Below are positions 9,287 to 19,436 of a DNA stretch of 64,000 nucleotides, piece by piece. Each line of letters begins with the position of its first letter. Positions within the stretch are counted from its first letter, which is position 1. The position numbers and the translations under genes are program-made. The notes under the pieces are model-generated. The model had not been told where the DNA came from. It saw only the letters and a list, made by a program, of their open reading frames with translations, and searched no databases. The stretch lies in assembly GCF_013248905.1 (NCBI RefSeq), contig NZ_JABRVS010000001.1, positions 2,356,001 through 2,420,000 of the forward strand, read 5' to 3'. This stretch comes from Shewanella sp. VB17. Its GTDB lineage: Bacteria; Pseudomonadota; Gammaproteobacteria; Enterobacterales; Shewanellaceae.

Positions 9287-9607
9287 TTATTTCTTGAGCC
9301 ACTTACCGCTGCTAGTCTGAATATATTCACCTGAAGTAGCGGCTTTCATTGCTTTTTCAGCGGCCAGTTTGGCCACTTCATTGGCTGATATGCCATTACT
9401 TTTGGCAATTTTCTGATAGTGTGCTTTACGTTTAGTGTTGACTTGCTCCACAACAGCATTACCTTGAGCATTATTGACCACTATGCCTAGGTAGCCATTG
9501 GCTTGTTCACCCACTAAGCCTTGAGATTTAGCATCTTGTAATGACATAGCGAATGCATTCAAGCTTAGTAGTGTGACTGCAGCGAGGACCAAAAATTTAG
9601 TTTTCAT
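9287..9607 (-). CDS. ydbL: YdbL family (DUF1318) periplasmic protein
   Basis: This 106-residue protein has a Sec signal peptide (cut after LNAFA) and the YdbL/DUF1318 core LQDAKSQGLVGEQANGYLGIV, with the typical C-terminal IQTSSGKWLKK. It is the last gene of the ydbH-ynbE-ydbL operon, 29 bases after ynbE. In E. coli YdbL modulates the YdbH-YnbE bridge that moves phospholipid between inner and outer membranes. Family length is about 108, so the gene is complete. Confidence 0.88.
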   Translation of the reverse strand: MKTKFLVLAAVTLLSLNAFAMSLQDAKSQGLVGEQANGYLGIVVNNAQGNAVVEQVNTKRKAHYQKIAKSNGISANEVAKLAAEKAMKAATSGEYIQTSSGKWLKK

Positions 9608-9636
9608 TGTGTATCCCTTTTATTTACAGAGCGTGA

Positions 9637-9837
9637 TCAAAATAGCTCATCATTGGTGAGCAAAGCATCAAGATCTTTGTCCACTTTTATGCGGATCTCA
9701 TGTTCAATCTTCACATTAAGATTGATCACGATAGGTTTATCTGGTGGCGCTATCTTCACTGTGGGAGTACATCCTATTAGTGTTAATAGCGCTATCATTG
9801 CGGCCAAAGCGGTGCGTTGGATAGGCAGTCTTTTCAC
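9637..9837 (-). CDS. ynbE: YnbE family outer-membrane lipoprotein
   Basis: A 66-residue lipoprotein with a hydrophobic signal and lipobox (LIGC, Cys23) followed by Thr, which predicts sorting to the outer membrane. The mature part (KIAPPDKPIVINLNVKIEHEIRIKVDKDLDAL) is the conserved YnbE signature. It is known to cap the long YdbH tube at the outer membrane. It lies between ydbH and ydbL with short gaps, in the same order as in enterobacteria. Confidence 0.9.
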   Translation of the reverse strand: MKRLPIQRTALAAMIALLTLIGCTPTVKIAPPDKPIVINLNVKIEHEIRIKVDKDLDALLTNDELF

Positions 9838-9871
9838 GGTTCATTCCTTTTATCCAGTTTGTTTATATCAA

Positions 9872-12800
9872 TCAATTTATTGATTGTTCAATTTGAGTTT
9901 GCAACTTATCCCCTATTTGTAGACTCCTTAAAAGCTGTAACATGTTTTCTTCTTGAGAATAATTCAAGTGTATAGGGCGTTCAACCCCTTTTCCTTTGCC
10001 TTTAACATTGAGGTGTAAAATAGCATCTCCTGTCGGTGCCATGTCGAAGCTAGTAGACAGTTCTGAATATTCAAGGTGCTCCATGGTTGAGAAAGCAAAA
10101 TCGAGATAGGGTTGAGAATCTCGCATTTGATCGACTGCAGGGTTGCCGTTTAGAGTAATGAGCCCTCCAGGTGCTCTGGTGGCCAAGCGACCTCCACTGA
10201 CTGAGACTTTTCCATCCACTAAATCAACAGGGAGGACACCGTCTAGCGTACCATTTGCATAAAGGCCTATCTGAGGCTGAATGGCAATGAGTTCAGCCAG
10301 ATTGAGTCCTTGGAGCACTAAATATCCATGAGATCGTTCTTTTAGATTAAGGGTAAACTCTGGCAAGGTGAGTTTTCCACCGAGCAGTTTACCGCTGGCA
10401 TTCATCTGAATATCGGCATGAGTCAAGTGGGTTGGTACACTGACGGATGGGGAGGGCTTTTTGGGCTCTGAATCTAAGGGGATAAAGAGGCTTGCATGAG
10501 AGTCAAAGTCTTCGATAAGGACCCCAGGATTAAAGGCCCTAGCGGATAGATTAATCTCATCACATGCGAGAGAACTTTGTTCTTTTGGGCGATGGTCATC
10601 GTGATGTAACCTCAGCTGGCATTTGGCATTTAGCATGGCTTTTTCAAAAGGCAGCTCATTCATACTGCCGCTAACCTCAGTCAGTGTTGGGCTAAAATCT
10701 ACGGCCAATAGCGTGGTTTTCTGGGCAGATGAGGTGCTTACTGGAGTAAAACGGTATTTTGTCTCCAATGTTGCGTGACCATTGGCATGAAATGTTGCAG
10801 GCAGTGGATAACTTGCATCCACAATGGCTAATATCTCGCTTAATTCGCTTTCAAGCATTGCCTCACCCTGAACAGATATTTTTTGCACATTTTGCCGAGT
10901 TAAATCAAGAGTGACTTGGTGTGTTGAGTTGAATTGGAGTTCGCCTAATGACCAAGCTTCTTGGGTTGTTAACGTGGGTTTACTCCAATTGAATGCTTGT
11001 TTTATTGTTGCGTGATTAAGCTGCAGTATTTTTTCTGTTTTTAGGCGCTTATTTTTATGATGGCTGCGTGTGAGTGTTAAGCCTTCAAGTTGGTAATGTG
11101 CTCGGTTTCTCCACGCAGCCTGACTGAGAATATGTGGCCAATGCTGAGTCTTATCGAGCATAAACGCTAAGTTTGTGCTGTCCAATATTGTCAAGGTGAA
11201 ATAGGGAAGTTTAGCTGTTAATGCTTGATTTAATGACTGAGAAAGCGGCGTTTTTGTTGTTGCTATCTTAATATTCGCTGGATTTTTTTCTTGAACGTGA
11301 GCGGGGTCTTTAATGACTTGAATGAATTCAGTCTCTGTTTGCTTGAATTCAAACTTTGGTAGTATCAGGGTTAATTGAGCATTATTCTCTTGAGCATGTT
11401 CAAGTGAGAAAGGCGTTAACGATGACAATTTAGCCTTTTGAGCTGTGATGGCAATAGAGGGGGCAGCCAATGGTGCTTGTTTACTTATTTTTTTATCTAA
11501 AAAGCTAATTTTTTCAGCCTCTAATGAAAACCTAGCACCTGTAAATTGGGTAGGTTTGAGGGCCAATGGCTGCAGATCTTTTGAGCCCATATTGACAGTG
11601 AAGTCACTGGGAGCCGATGTGCGAAAGATTACATTATTGGCCTCAAATGTGATGTCGTTTGGTGTTAATGAAGGCTGATAATGATAGGTGACAGGATCTA
11701 GACGTAATACAAGACGTGGTAGCACCACTGAAAGTGTATCGGATGCATAGCTTACTTTAAGCGGTGTGAGGTTTGATAATGAAAGTGATCCTATTTTCAT
11801 TGTTATCGCTGTTTGTTTATCTTGGACTGTGCGTAACGTCAGCTTATCACTGACAATACTGGATTCGTTATCAACACTCAATGTGAATATAGGCTGAGTT
11901 TGAGTGACGCCATCATGTGTATCATTAACCTGCTTCAGTTGCAGTGTCCCCTTGGTGGTCATGGTGGTGTTTGCTAAGTGTAATTCAAGTGCATTGAGAC
12001 TTTGCGGCAATAGCGGCTGAAGTGCGAGTTGCGTTTTGGTGATTAAGTTGAATGACCAATTGGCGCTAAGCGCCAGAGATTGTACATGGTGAGGCAAGAC
12101 TAGGCTTAGCGCTTTGAGTGAAATATTGGTGGAGATGGTGTTATTGACGATTGAAAGCCTAATGTCGGGTGAGCTAATTTTTTGTGTTAAGAAGGAAAAC
12201 TTGAGAGGATCACGTAATGAAAGAGTGGCTGTTAATTGATTCAAGGGCTCATTGGATTTGGTTGTTTGCAATGGCTCAATGGCCTTGAGTAAGGTCTTAT
12301 TCTTGATAAGTGCCAACAGTGCAATTGTTTGTTGGGGCTTGGGAGTCACTTGTATCGAGAAGGGAAGTACCGTGAGGGATAGATCGGTAATGTGCCCGCC
12401 GATTTCAAATTCCAACATCTGATTCGGTTTGCTTTCGATATGAGTGAGTGAACTTGTTGATACTAAGAGGGACGATTGAGCTAATGCTGTATTGGGAATT
12501 AAGGCTAAATCTGCTAATGGCGACAAAATTAACTGTGTGCCAATGAGTTGATGAATAGAATGTAGCTGAGCCGTTTTCAAATCCAACTCCGCTTGACTGT
12601 TGAGTGTGCCACTCAAATAGATCCCCTGTTTATCTAATTTTGTCTTCATGGCCAGCACAGCATTAAATGCGCTGTTCGTTAAGGGGTGTTTAGCGATATT
12701 GTTTAACAGAGTGTATAGCTGCTCGAAGACGATGGAGCTTGAAATAGACCATTTATTATCGGTGAGGTGAGCATCTAAAGTGAATAGAGGCTGCCCATGT

Positions 12801-13354
12801 TGGGTGAGCTGACTGGTTAAGTGACCCAATTTATCTAATGTGAGATGAGTTAAATTCAAACTTAATGCGCTGGATGGGATCCCTTTTAATGAGAGGGATG
12901 TTTGCCCCATTTCTATTTGCGGCAGCTGGGTGATATCCAGTCCTAACGTGGGTCCTTGTTCATCGAGGTTTTTACCTGTATTACTGAGTACATTAGGGTT
13001 AAGTACTACCGCTATTTTTCCCAGTGAAATGGTGGCGAGTTGATTGGCAGAAAAGTTCAGTAGAGAAAAACGGTTATCGAATGTCAATTCGAGATCTTGA
13101 ATGCGGATATCGCTACCCTTTACCACCAATACCAGTTTAGGTAATTGCCAATGAGTCAATGAACGGGGATAGAGACTGAGTTCAGTGATCTTGGTGTCAT
13201 ATTGGCGTAAATAATGGTTGGCAAGCTTAACTGCCAGCCATTCATAACTGAGCATTAATGTGATGAGTAAGCTGATCAAGAGAAAAGCGCAAGCCAGCGT
13301 ACATTGGGTTGCTCGTGATAAAGTGCGGATCATGAATTGTGGTTTTATCGCCAA
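9872..13354 (-). CDS. ydbH: YdbH family AsmA-like intermembrane phospholipid transport protein
   Basis: This 1160-residue protein is anchored by one N-terminal helix (about residues 18-40, CTLACAFLLISLLITLMLSYEWLA) and has a very long, beta-rich, repetitive periplasmic region. The family conserved part is the C-terminal DUF3971-like segment (about 1000-1140, with GLYANGTLDGVLPVDLVDGKVSVSGGRLATRAPGG). With TamB and YhdP, YdbH forms one of three redundant lipid bridges between inner and outer membranes. It is longer than E. coli YdbH (about 880 residues). The extra length is Lys/Gln/Thr-rich and poorly conserved. First gene of the operon with ynbE and ydbL. Confidence 0.88.
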   Translation of the reverse strand: MAIKPQFMIRTLSRATQCTLACAFLLISLLITLMLSYEWLAVKLANHYLRQYDTKITELSLYPRSLTHWQLPKLVLVVKGSDIRIQDLELTFDNRFSLLNFSANQLATISLGKIAVVLNPNVLSNTGKNLDEQGPTLGLDITQLPQIEMGQTSLSLKGIPSSALSLNLTHLTLDKLGHLTSQLTQHGQPLFTLDAHLTDNKWSISSSIVFEQLYTLLNNIAKHPLTNSAFNAVLAMKTKLDKQGIYLSGTLNSQAELDLKTAQLHSIHQLIGTQLILSPLADLALIPNTALAQSSLLVSTSSLTHIESKPNQMLEFEIGGHITDLSLTVLPFSIQVTPKPQQTIALLALIKNKTLLKAIEPLQTTKSNEPLNQLTATLSLRDPLKFSFLTQKISSPDIRLSIVNNTISTNISLKALSLVLPHHVQSLALSANWSFNLITKTQLALQPLLPQSLNALELHLANTTMTTKGTLQLKQVNDTHDGVTQTQPIFTLSVDNESSIVSDKLTLRTVQDKQTAITMKIGSLSLSNLTPLKVSYASDTLSVVLPRLVLRLDPVTYHYQPSLTPNDITFEANNVIFRTSAPSDFTVNMGSKDLQPLALKPTQFTGARFSLEAEKISFLDKKISKQAPLAAPSIAITAQKAKLSSLTPFSLEHAQENNAQLTLILPKFEFKQTETEFIQVIKDPAHVQEKNPANIKIATTKTPLSQSLNQALTAKLPYFTLTILDSTNLAFMLDKTQHWPHILSQAAWRNRAHYQLEGLTLTRSHHKNKRLKTEKILQLNHATIKQAFNWSKPTLTTQEAWSLGELQFNSTHQVTLDLTRQNVQKISVQGEAMLESELSEILAIVDASYPLPATFHANGHATLETKYRFTPVSTSSAQKTTLLAVDFSPTLTEVSGSMNELPFEKAMLNAKCQLRLHHDDHRPKEQSSLACDEINLSARAFNPGVLIEDFDSHASLFIPLDSEPKKPSPSVSVPTHLTHADIQMNASGKLLGGKLTLPEFTLNLKERSHGYLVLQGLNLAELIAIQPQIGLYANGTLDGVLPVDLVDGKVSVSGGRLATRAPGGLITLNGNPAVDQMRDSQPYLDFAFSTMEHLEYSELSTSFDMAPTGDAILHLNVKGKGKGVERPIHLNYSQEENMLQLLRSLQIGDKLQTQIEQSIN

Positions 13355-13514
13355 TTAATGGTATTTGAGTCTAGCATGATGGCAACACCAATATGTGAAA
13401 AAAGTTGCCATGATTTATGCTTATTGCTGCGCAACTTCTTTAAAATAGGGTAATAAGGAGGTCGATAATGAGGATTAATTTTGGGTTAATGTGAGTCACT
13501 TTATCGAATGACAT

Positions 13515-14363
13515 TTAATTTTTCCAACGGATCTGAGTGGTTAATGTGTGGGTCTCATGTGGGGCTAATATCACAGCATCCTCTAATACGTTTGCCGCTT
13601 CAAGGCACACCATAGACGCATAATCCTCGGCATTAAATCGAGATAATTGCTGCGATTTATCTATCCAAGGGTTCCAGAGTACTGCTGAGCGACTATTTTT
13701 ACGGCTAACTTCGATAATACCTTCAGGTGTTTCTAGTGTTTGTATCTGACCAAGTTCAGTATAAACACGGTCAGTTTCTTTGTTGAACACCACTTCGTTA
13801 TTGTGTTGCTTAAAAGGACCTTCACCAAATTCCAGATATTTTGCGCCCTCAAACCCCTTTGCCTTGAGTGTAGTGATGTCAGTAATGGGGAAATAGCTAT
13901 GCAGTGCTTGAGTCAACTTAACCGTGTTGCTGGATAAGTTGGTATTGATCAATGACACGGTTAATGTGTTATTTAAGATAAACTGAATCGCAATTTGAGT
14001 ATGATGTGGCCAATATCGTGTATCTTCTTCATTTAATTCAAGGGTAAAGTTGAGCTCTACTCCTGATTCGAGGATCTGAGTCGATGTTAAATCCCATATG
14101 CGGGTGCGGGCAAAGCCATGTTGTGGCCAATCTGGGTTGCTATGCATACCAAACCAAGGCCAACAAATAGGGATCCCTCCTCTGATCCCATAACCCGCTT
14201 GATAGTCATCTGCACTGGAAACCCACAATAGAGGTGCTTGGTTTTTAGGTTGGAAAAATTCAATTTGTGCACCTTGTAAGAAAATTCTGGCTTGGCATAG
14301 TGGAGTATCTACATTGACATATTCCAAGCCGTTAGCGTGTTTTTTGGTCGTGATTGCACTCAT
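13515..14363 (-). CDS. yeaD: D-hexose-6-phosphate mutarotase (aldose 1-epimerase-like)
   Basis: This 282-residue cytoplasmic enzyme interconverts the alpha and beta anomers of glucose-6-phosphate and related sugars. It carries the YeaD-type blocks GIRGGIPICWPWFG and QHGFARTRIWD, which hold the catalytic His. A conserved Glu in MVCLEAANV is the likely base. The length matches the family (about 290). It is a single gene with its own upstream region (14364-14704, shared with the divergent acyl-CoA dehydrogenase). Confidence 0.85.
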   Translation of the reverse strand: MSAITTKKHANGLEYVNVDTPLCQARIFLQGAQIEFFQPKNQAPLLWVSSADDYQAGYGIRGGIPICWPWFGMHSNPDWPQHGFARTRIWDLTSTQILESGVELNFTLELNEEDTRYWPHHTQIAIQFILNNTLTVSLINTNLSSNTVKLTQALHSYFPITDITTLKAKGFEGAKYLEFGEGPFKQHNNEVVFNKETDRVYTELGQIQTLETPEGIIEVSRKNSRSAVLWNPWIDKSQQLSRFNAEDYASMVCLEAANVLEDAVILAPHETHTLTTQIRWKN

Positions 14364-14704
14364 CTGCCGTTTCCTTATTTAATTCTAATTGAGGTTATTT
14401 ACAAATAGTTAAACTCTTTATCCTCAGAGTCAAAAGAAGAATTTGAATCATAACATCATTCGTTGAATGGAGTGTATCTTACCTGAAAGTGAGTCTCTCC
14501 CTCCCTATTAATGGTGTCGTTCTAAGCGTTATTATTAAATGTTATTTTTTGATGTCGAGGTTTATTTTGAAGAACGAGATCACGTTTTAAGCTCCAGTTA
14601 ACGTAAGCTGTTTCTTGCAAATGGTATCATTTAAACGCATGATTGAAACTACCGTATGAATAACTCACAATGATTAATTGTGCAGGTAAATAAAAGGATT
14701 AGAG
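14364..14704. promoter_or_regulatory. Divergent intergenic region (mutarotase / acyl-CoA dehydrogenase)
   Basis: This 341-base gap separates two divergent genes, so promoters for both must lie here. It is AT-rich. A ribosome-binding site (AGGATTAGAG) precedes the ATG at 14705. No confident -10/-35 pair, regulator box or small gene was seen. Confidence 0.4.
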
Positions 14705-16495
14705 ATGGCGTCATATCAAGCACCACGTCGAGATTATCAATTTATATTAAATGAACTTCTTAATATCTATGAAGAAACTGAATTAAGAGGTTTTGATGAA
14801 ATAGACGCTGAACTGAGCGATGCGATTTTACAAGGGGTGGCAGATTTCGCGACTGACATTATGTTACCGCTTAACTGTCGTGGAGACATCGAAGGTTGTC
14901 AGTTACTTGATGGCAATGTTATTGCCCCCAAAGGCTTTAAGGATGCCTATCAGCAGTACGTAGAGAACGGATGGGGAACATTAACCTGTGATCCCGAATT
15001 TGGTGGCCAAGGTCTTCCTGAGGTAATAGGGGTATTTGCTACTGAAATGAAAACAGCAACCAACATGGCATTTGCTATGTATCCAGGGTTAACCCATGGG
15101 GCTTATGCTGCGATTCATGCCCATGGTAGTGATGAGTTAAAGCAGAAATATTTAGCCAAACTGGTGACAGGTGAATGGACAGGTACCATGAATCTAACGG
15201 AATCTCATGCGGGGACAGATCTGGCCCTGTTACGCACCAAAGCACAGCATGTTGGTGAAGGCTTATTTGCTATTTCGGGTGAAAAAATATTTATCTCATC
15301 GGGAGATCACGATTTAGCTGACAATATCCTTCATTTGGTGTTGGCCCGCCTGCCGGATGCCCCAGAGGGAGTTAAAGGTATTTCTTTGTTTGCGGTGCCT
15401 AAATTTTTGGTTAATACAGACGGCAGTCTAGGCAAGCTCAATACACTTTGTGCGACAGGACTTGAGCATAAAATGGGGATCCACGGTAACTCGACGTGTG
15501 TGATGCATTTCGATGGCGCGATAGGTGAACTTGTGGGTGATGCACATCAAGGTTTACGGGCCATGTTTACTATGATGAACCAGGCACGATTAATGGTTGG
15601 TGTGCAAGCGCTGGGTGTGTCTGAAATTGCTTATCAAAATGCGCTTATTTACGCAAAAGATAGAATACAGGGACGTGGTCTAAGTGGTGTTAAGGCGCCT
15701 GAAATGGCGGCAGATCCTATTTTGGTTCATGGAGATGTTCGCCGCATGTTAATGTCGCAAAAATCGTTTAATGAAGGGGCAAGAGCGATGATGGGGCAGC
15801 AAGCTTTATGGCTAGATAAAGCAGAGCGCCATCATAATCCAGAACAAGCAGAGCTCGCCTCTAAGTTTGCAGCGTTATTTACACCCATTGTGAAAGGTTT
15901 TGTGACAGATAGAGGGTTTAATGCGTGTGTCGATGCGCAACAAGTCTTCGGTGGTCATGGTTATATCCATGAATGGGGTATGGAGCAATTTGTTCGTGAT
16001 ATTCGTATTTCTATGATTTATGAAGGCACTAACGGGGTGCAAGCGTTAGATTTAGTGGGTCGAAAAATCCTCTTTGATAAAGGGGCGACTTTGTTTAATT
16101 GGTCTGAGTTAGTCAAGCAGTTCATTGGGGCTAATGTCAATAATGAGTTGATGAAACCCTATATTGCTGGACTGATGGATGCATCAAGTGATCTTGAGCA
16201 AGCGACCCAGTTTATTGTTAATCATTCAGAGACAAACCCAGATATTCTTGGCGCGGCTTCTATGCCTTATATGCAAATTTTTGGGATCACAGCGTTGGCT
16301 TGGATGTGGGCACGGACCGCTTCTGTGGCATTGTCAGCTCTTGAGACCGCTACATTGGAAGTAGACTTTTATCAAGGAAAGCTGAAAACTGCTCAGTTTT
16401 ACATGAACTACTGGGTTGTACAAACGCGCAGTTTACGCCAGCAACTCGACATGAGTAGTATACAATTAACTCAATTTGAAGTATCTGATTTTTAA
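14705..16495 (+). CDS. Acyl-CoA dehydrogenase with C-terminal extension (DmdC-like family)
   Basis: This 596-residue flavoenzyme has the acyl-CoA dehydrogenase N-terminal, middle (TGTMNLTESHAGTDLALLRTKA) and C-terminal domains, plus the extra PF12806-type helical C-terminus after about residue 470. The catalytic base is the Glu in MIYEGTNGVQALDLVGRK. The family includes long-chain acyl-CoA dehydrogenases and 3-methylmercaptopropionyl-CoA dehydrogenase (DmdC) of DMSP breakdown; sequence alone does not fix the substrate. It is monocistronic, with no other beta-oxidation genes nearby. The length matches the 590-600-residue subfamily. Confidence 0.88.
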   Translation: MASYQAPRRDYQFILNELLNIYEETELRGFDEIDAELSDAILQGVADFATDIMLPLNCRGDIEGCQLLDGNVIAPKGFKDAYQQYVENGWGTLTCDPEFGGQGLPEVIGVFATEMKTATNMAFAMYPGLTHGAYAAIHAHGSDELKQKYLAKLVTGEWTGTMNLTESHAGTDLALLRTKAQHVGEGLFAISGEKIFISSGDHDLADNILHLVLARLPDAPEGVKGISLFAVPKFLVNTDGSLGKLNTLCATGLEHKMGIHGNSTCVMHFDGAIGELVGDAHQGLRAMFTMMNQARLMVGVQALGVSEIAYQNALIYAKDRIQGRGLSGVKAPEMAADPILVHGDVRRMLMSQKSFNEGARAMMGQQALWLDKAERHHNPEQAELASKFAALFTPIVKGFVTDRGFNACVDAQQVFGGHGYIHEWGMEQFVRDIRISMIYEGTNGVQALDLVGRKILFDKGATLFNWSELVKQFIGANVNNELMKPYIAGLMDASSDLEQATQFIVNHSETNPDILGAASMPYMQIFGITALAWMWARTASVALSALETATLEVDFYQGKLKTAQFYMNYWVVQTRSLRQQLDMSSIQLTQFEVSDF

Positions 16496-16758
16496 AGTTA
16501 ATGGGTGTTGAGACGATTAACGATATATCATTTTTCGTTAAGCGTCATGTCACCCATATTGCGTTTAATCGTGCAGTCGTGTTTGGTGCGATAGTTTGCG
16601 TTTTTGTAAGTAATGTCAATTAACAGAGCAACGCTTCGTGAGCTTAGTGAGCTGAGCTTAGGTCAGTGAATATCTTAGCGTTATCCACGAATGTACATTT
16701 GAAATAAAATATTGATTAATATGGTCTAATATTTATCCATACTTGTTTAGATGGATGA

Positions 16759-18735
16759 TTGATTATGAGCGCATTTTTTTCTATTGGTATCAATATCGCA
16801 AATAGACTTAATTTTAAGAAAAAGTTTAGTTTGCTTGCTTTAGCCACCTTAGTACCACTGTCCCTTGGTGCTGCGTATTTAATTCAACTTCAATACCAAC
16901 AGGTAAAAATTGTTGGTAACGAATTAAGAGGCTTAGCGTCTGTTAATGCCTTATCAGCAGTGGATCTTAACTTGCAACAGGCAAGGTTAGCTCTGATCCG
17001 TGGTGACGCGGTTGCTTCAACGCTAACACGAGTATCAGAGAAGCTGGTTGCGAGTGTTGAAACCATTGACGATAGTGAGTCAATGACCCTGTTATCGCAA
17101 ATCTCTAATGCACTGCAAAGTGAGTCAAATGAGACGGCATTGGACGCCATTAATCATAGTGCAGATCTCATTGCAGATTTGAAAGAAAATATTGGGTCGA
17201 GTTCAGGCTTAGCACTTGATCATGATCCTAAAGGTTTTTACCTTGCAGAGCTTTATTTGACAAGAATTTCAGCCATCAATGACTACCATTCTCGTGTGAG
17301 TACAGTGGCCATTGAAGTGTTAGGAAATAATGGATTTACTCCCGTAAATTACACTCAATTAGTGGCGCTTAATACACGTTTATTTGAGCTGTTAGAAAGT
17401 AGCCAAAAAACGCTATCTCGGTTAAAGACCAAAGCGAGCAGTCAGGAAATATCACAATTTATCGAGACGATTAATGCACTTCACACCCGTTTGTCTCAAT
17501 TTATACAAAGAGTCGATGCCGATATTATTAGCCCTGAAAATGTAAACATAGGTCTTAATGAGTTTACGGCAGAGTCTGGTGCTATGGCCCTGCTAATACA
17601 GGAGGGGCTTAATGATAACCAACAGACATTGGCAACCTTGCTTAATGAGCGAGAAGTTGACCAGTCTAGGATCATGTTTTGGCTAATGCTTATGGTTATT
17701 TCTGTTGTGATAGGTTCACTTTATGCTTTATTGGCGATTTATAAAGCCATTGTGTTTAACGTTTATCAGATTGAGTCTGTGGCCAGTCAGGTCTCTAATG
17801 GCAATTTGAGTCACAATATACAAATTGATGGCAAAGATGAGTTTTCTCAAATCGCATTGGCATTTAATAGTATGTTAATTAGTATGCGCACCTTGATCCG
17901 TGAAGTGCAAGTATTGAGTCATGATGTGGTTCAGGCCAGTAGTAAAATGCAAGAGATAACCAATAAAGTTGAAGGTACGCTAACTGAGCAGCAAACCCAG
18001 ACTCATGAAATCGCCAGTGCTATTGGTCAGATGGTCGTGTCGGTCAACAGCGTTGAATCCAGTACAGGCGAAGCCACCAGTATTACCAGTGCAGCCAGTC
18101 ATGCGGTAGAGCAAGGACAAACGGTGATCTCCGCAACAGTATCAGGGATCAATTCAATTGCAGAAGAGGTGGCGAAAGGCTCTAAAGTGATCAATCAACT
18201 TGCATCTCACAGCTCAGAAATAGGCAATGTGGTTGATGTTATTCGAGGGATCGCCGAACAAACTAATTTACTGGCACTAAATGCTGCGATAGAGGCGGCG
18301 AGAGCGGGGGAGCAAGGGCGCGGCTTTGCTGTGGTGGCCGATGAAGTGAGAAGTTTAGCGAGCCGAACTCAGCTATCAACCCAAGAGATACAAACCATGA
18401 TAGAGCAAATTCAGCTTGGTGCAAAAGAGGCCGTTTCAGCCATGGAAGCGGGTACCCAACAAGCGGATAATGGTGTGACCCAAGCAAATGAAGTCAGAGA
18501 AAGCATTAGTGTGCTAACGGGGAGTGTGCAGGAAATTGTCGCGGTGATGCGAGATATCTCGAGTGCGGTGGCCGAGCAACGTCATGTCAGTACCCAAATA
18601 GACAGCAAAACATCATCGATAGGTGAGGGGGCTGATGATGCCTTACTTTCCGCCAAAAATGCTTCACAAATAGGGCTAACTCTTGCCGAAGACGCAAGAA
18701 AGTTGGCCAAGCAAATCGAAGGATTTAAGTTGTAG
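16759..18735 (+). CDS. Methyl-accepting chemotaxis protein
   Basis: This 658-residue chemoreceptor has TM1 near residues 24-44, a periplasmic four-helix-like sensor domain (about 45-305), TM2 near 310-330 (IMFWLMLMVISVVIGSLYALLAIY), a HAMP domain (about 330-385) and a cytoplasmic signalling domain. The CheA/CheW-binding hairpin tip is EQTNLLALNAAIEAARAGEQ followed by GRGFAVVADEVRSLA. There is no NWETF-like CheR tether. The second ATG (16765) is an equally good start. It is isolated, with no che genes nearby; the ligand is unknown. Confidence 0.9.
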   Translation: MIMSAFFSIGINIANRLNFKKKFSLLALATLVPLSLGAAYLIQLQYQQVKIVGNELRGLASVNALSAVDLNLQQARLALIRGDAVASTLTRVSEKLVASVETIDDSESMTLLSQISNALQSESNETALDAINHSADLIADLKENIGSSSGLALDHDPKGFYLAELYLTRISAINDYHSRVSTVAIEVLGNNGFTPVNYTQLVALNTRLFELLESSQKTLSRLKTKASSQEISQFIETINALHTRLSQFIQRVDADIISPENVNIGLNEFTAESGAMALLIQEGLNDNQQTLATLLNEREVDQSRIMFWLMLMVISVVIGSLYALLAIYKAIVFNVYQIESVASQVSNGNLSHNIQIDGKDEFSQIALAFNSMLISMRTLIREVQVLSHDVVQASSKMQEITNKVEGTLTEQQTQTHEIASAIGQMVVSVNSVESSTGEATSITSAASHAVEQGQTVISATVSGINSIAEEVAKGSKVINQLASHSSEIGNVVDVIRGIAEQTNLLALNAAIEAARAGEQGRGFAVVADEVRSLASRTQLSTQEIQTMIEQIQLGAKEAVSAMEAGTQQADNGVTQANEVRESISVLTGSVQEIVAVMRDISSAVAEQRHVSTQIDSKTSSIGEGADDALLSAKNASQIGLTLAEDARKLAKQIEGFKL

Positions 18736-18794
18736 TTTTTTGTTACTTAACGTGGTTATTTTTAATAAAAAAATTAAGTGAAGCATTTATTTAA

Positions 18795-19424
18795 CTAATT
18801 GATATTATTTGTAAAATGTAGTAGGCGGTTGTTGGCGGGCATGTCGTGATCGTCAACGAATGTTAGCCCTTGAATTTCTGCAAGTTGAATAATCCATTCA
18901 ATATCACGAATGGCACGACTCGGATCCTGCTCTGCGAGACTAAGATCAAATCTGGCATTACTCTGACTGGTATGTTTACCCGCGTACTTAAATGGCCCAT
19001 AAATACATAGCTGGCCTTTAGCTTGTAAATGTTGGCCGACTCCCTTAAAAAAAGCTTCAACCATGACCTTTGACATAATGTGTAAGGTATTGGCGGTAAA
19101 AATGGCATCGATGTGCGCTGCCATGGGTAGCGGCCAGACCGAGGTGACATCCAATGTTAATGGCTGAGGTAAGTTCGGACGCTGATATTGAGCCAGTCTT
19201 GCGTTTATCACGTCGAGATATTGCAATTGATCACTGGTTTGCCAGATAAGGTGTGGCAGGTGCTCAGCAAAGTAGACGGCGTGCTGAGCCGTGCCAGTGC
19301 CTATTTCGAGTAAATGAGTCGAGGTTGAAAAAATAGTATCGATCACTTGAAGAATGGGATCTTTGTTATTGTCGCAAGCTTGAGAAAAGGGCAGTTGAGT
19401 CATGTTTGGATACGCTATATTCAT
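18795..19424 (-). CDS. DUF938 class I SAM-dependent methyltransferase
   Basis: This protein of about 209 residues has the DUF938 N-terminal signature FSQACDNNKDPILQVI, a SAM-binding motif I (LEIGTGTAQHAVYFAEHLP), and FTANTLHIMSKVMVEAFFKGVG followed by IYGPFKYAGKHTSQSNARFD, all conserved in the family. The longest frame begins with TTG at 19436; the ATG at 19424 is chosen, though the ATG at 19403 matches the usual family N-terminus equally well. The substrate of the family is unknown. It is a single gene, convergent with the chemoreceptor gene. Confidence 0.8.
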   Translation of the reverse strand: MNIAYPNMTQLPFSQACDNNKDPILQVIDTIFSTSTHLLEIGTGTAQHAVYFAEHLPHLIWQTSDQLQYLDVINARLAQYQRPNLPQPLTLDVTSVWPLPMAAHIDAIFTANTLHIMSKVMVEAFFKGVGQHLQAKGQLCIYGPFKYAGKHTSQSNARFDLSLAEQDPSRAIRDIEWIIQLAEIQGLTFVDDHDMPANNRLLHFTNNIN

Positions 19425-19436
19425 TAAGATGATCAA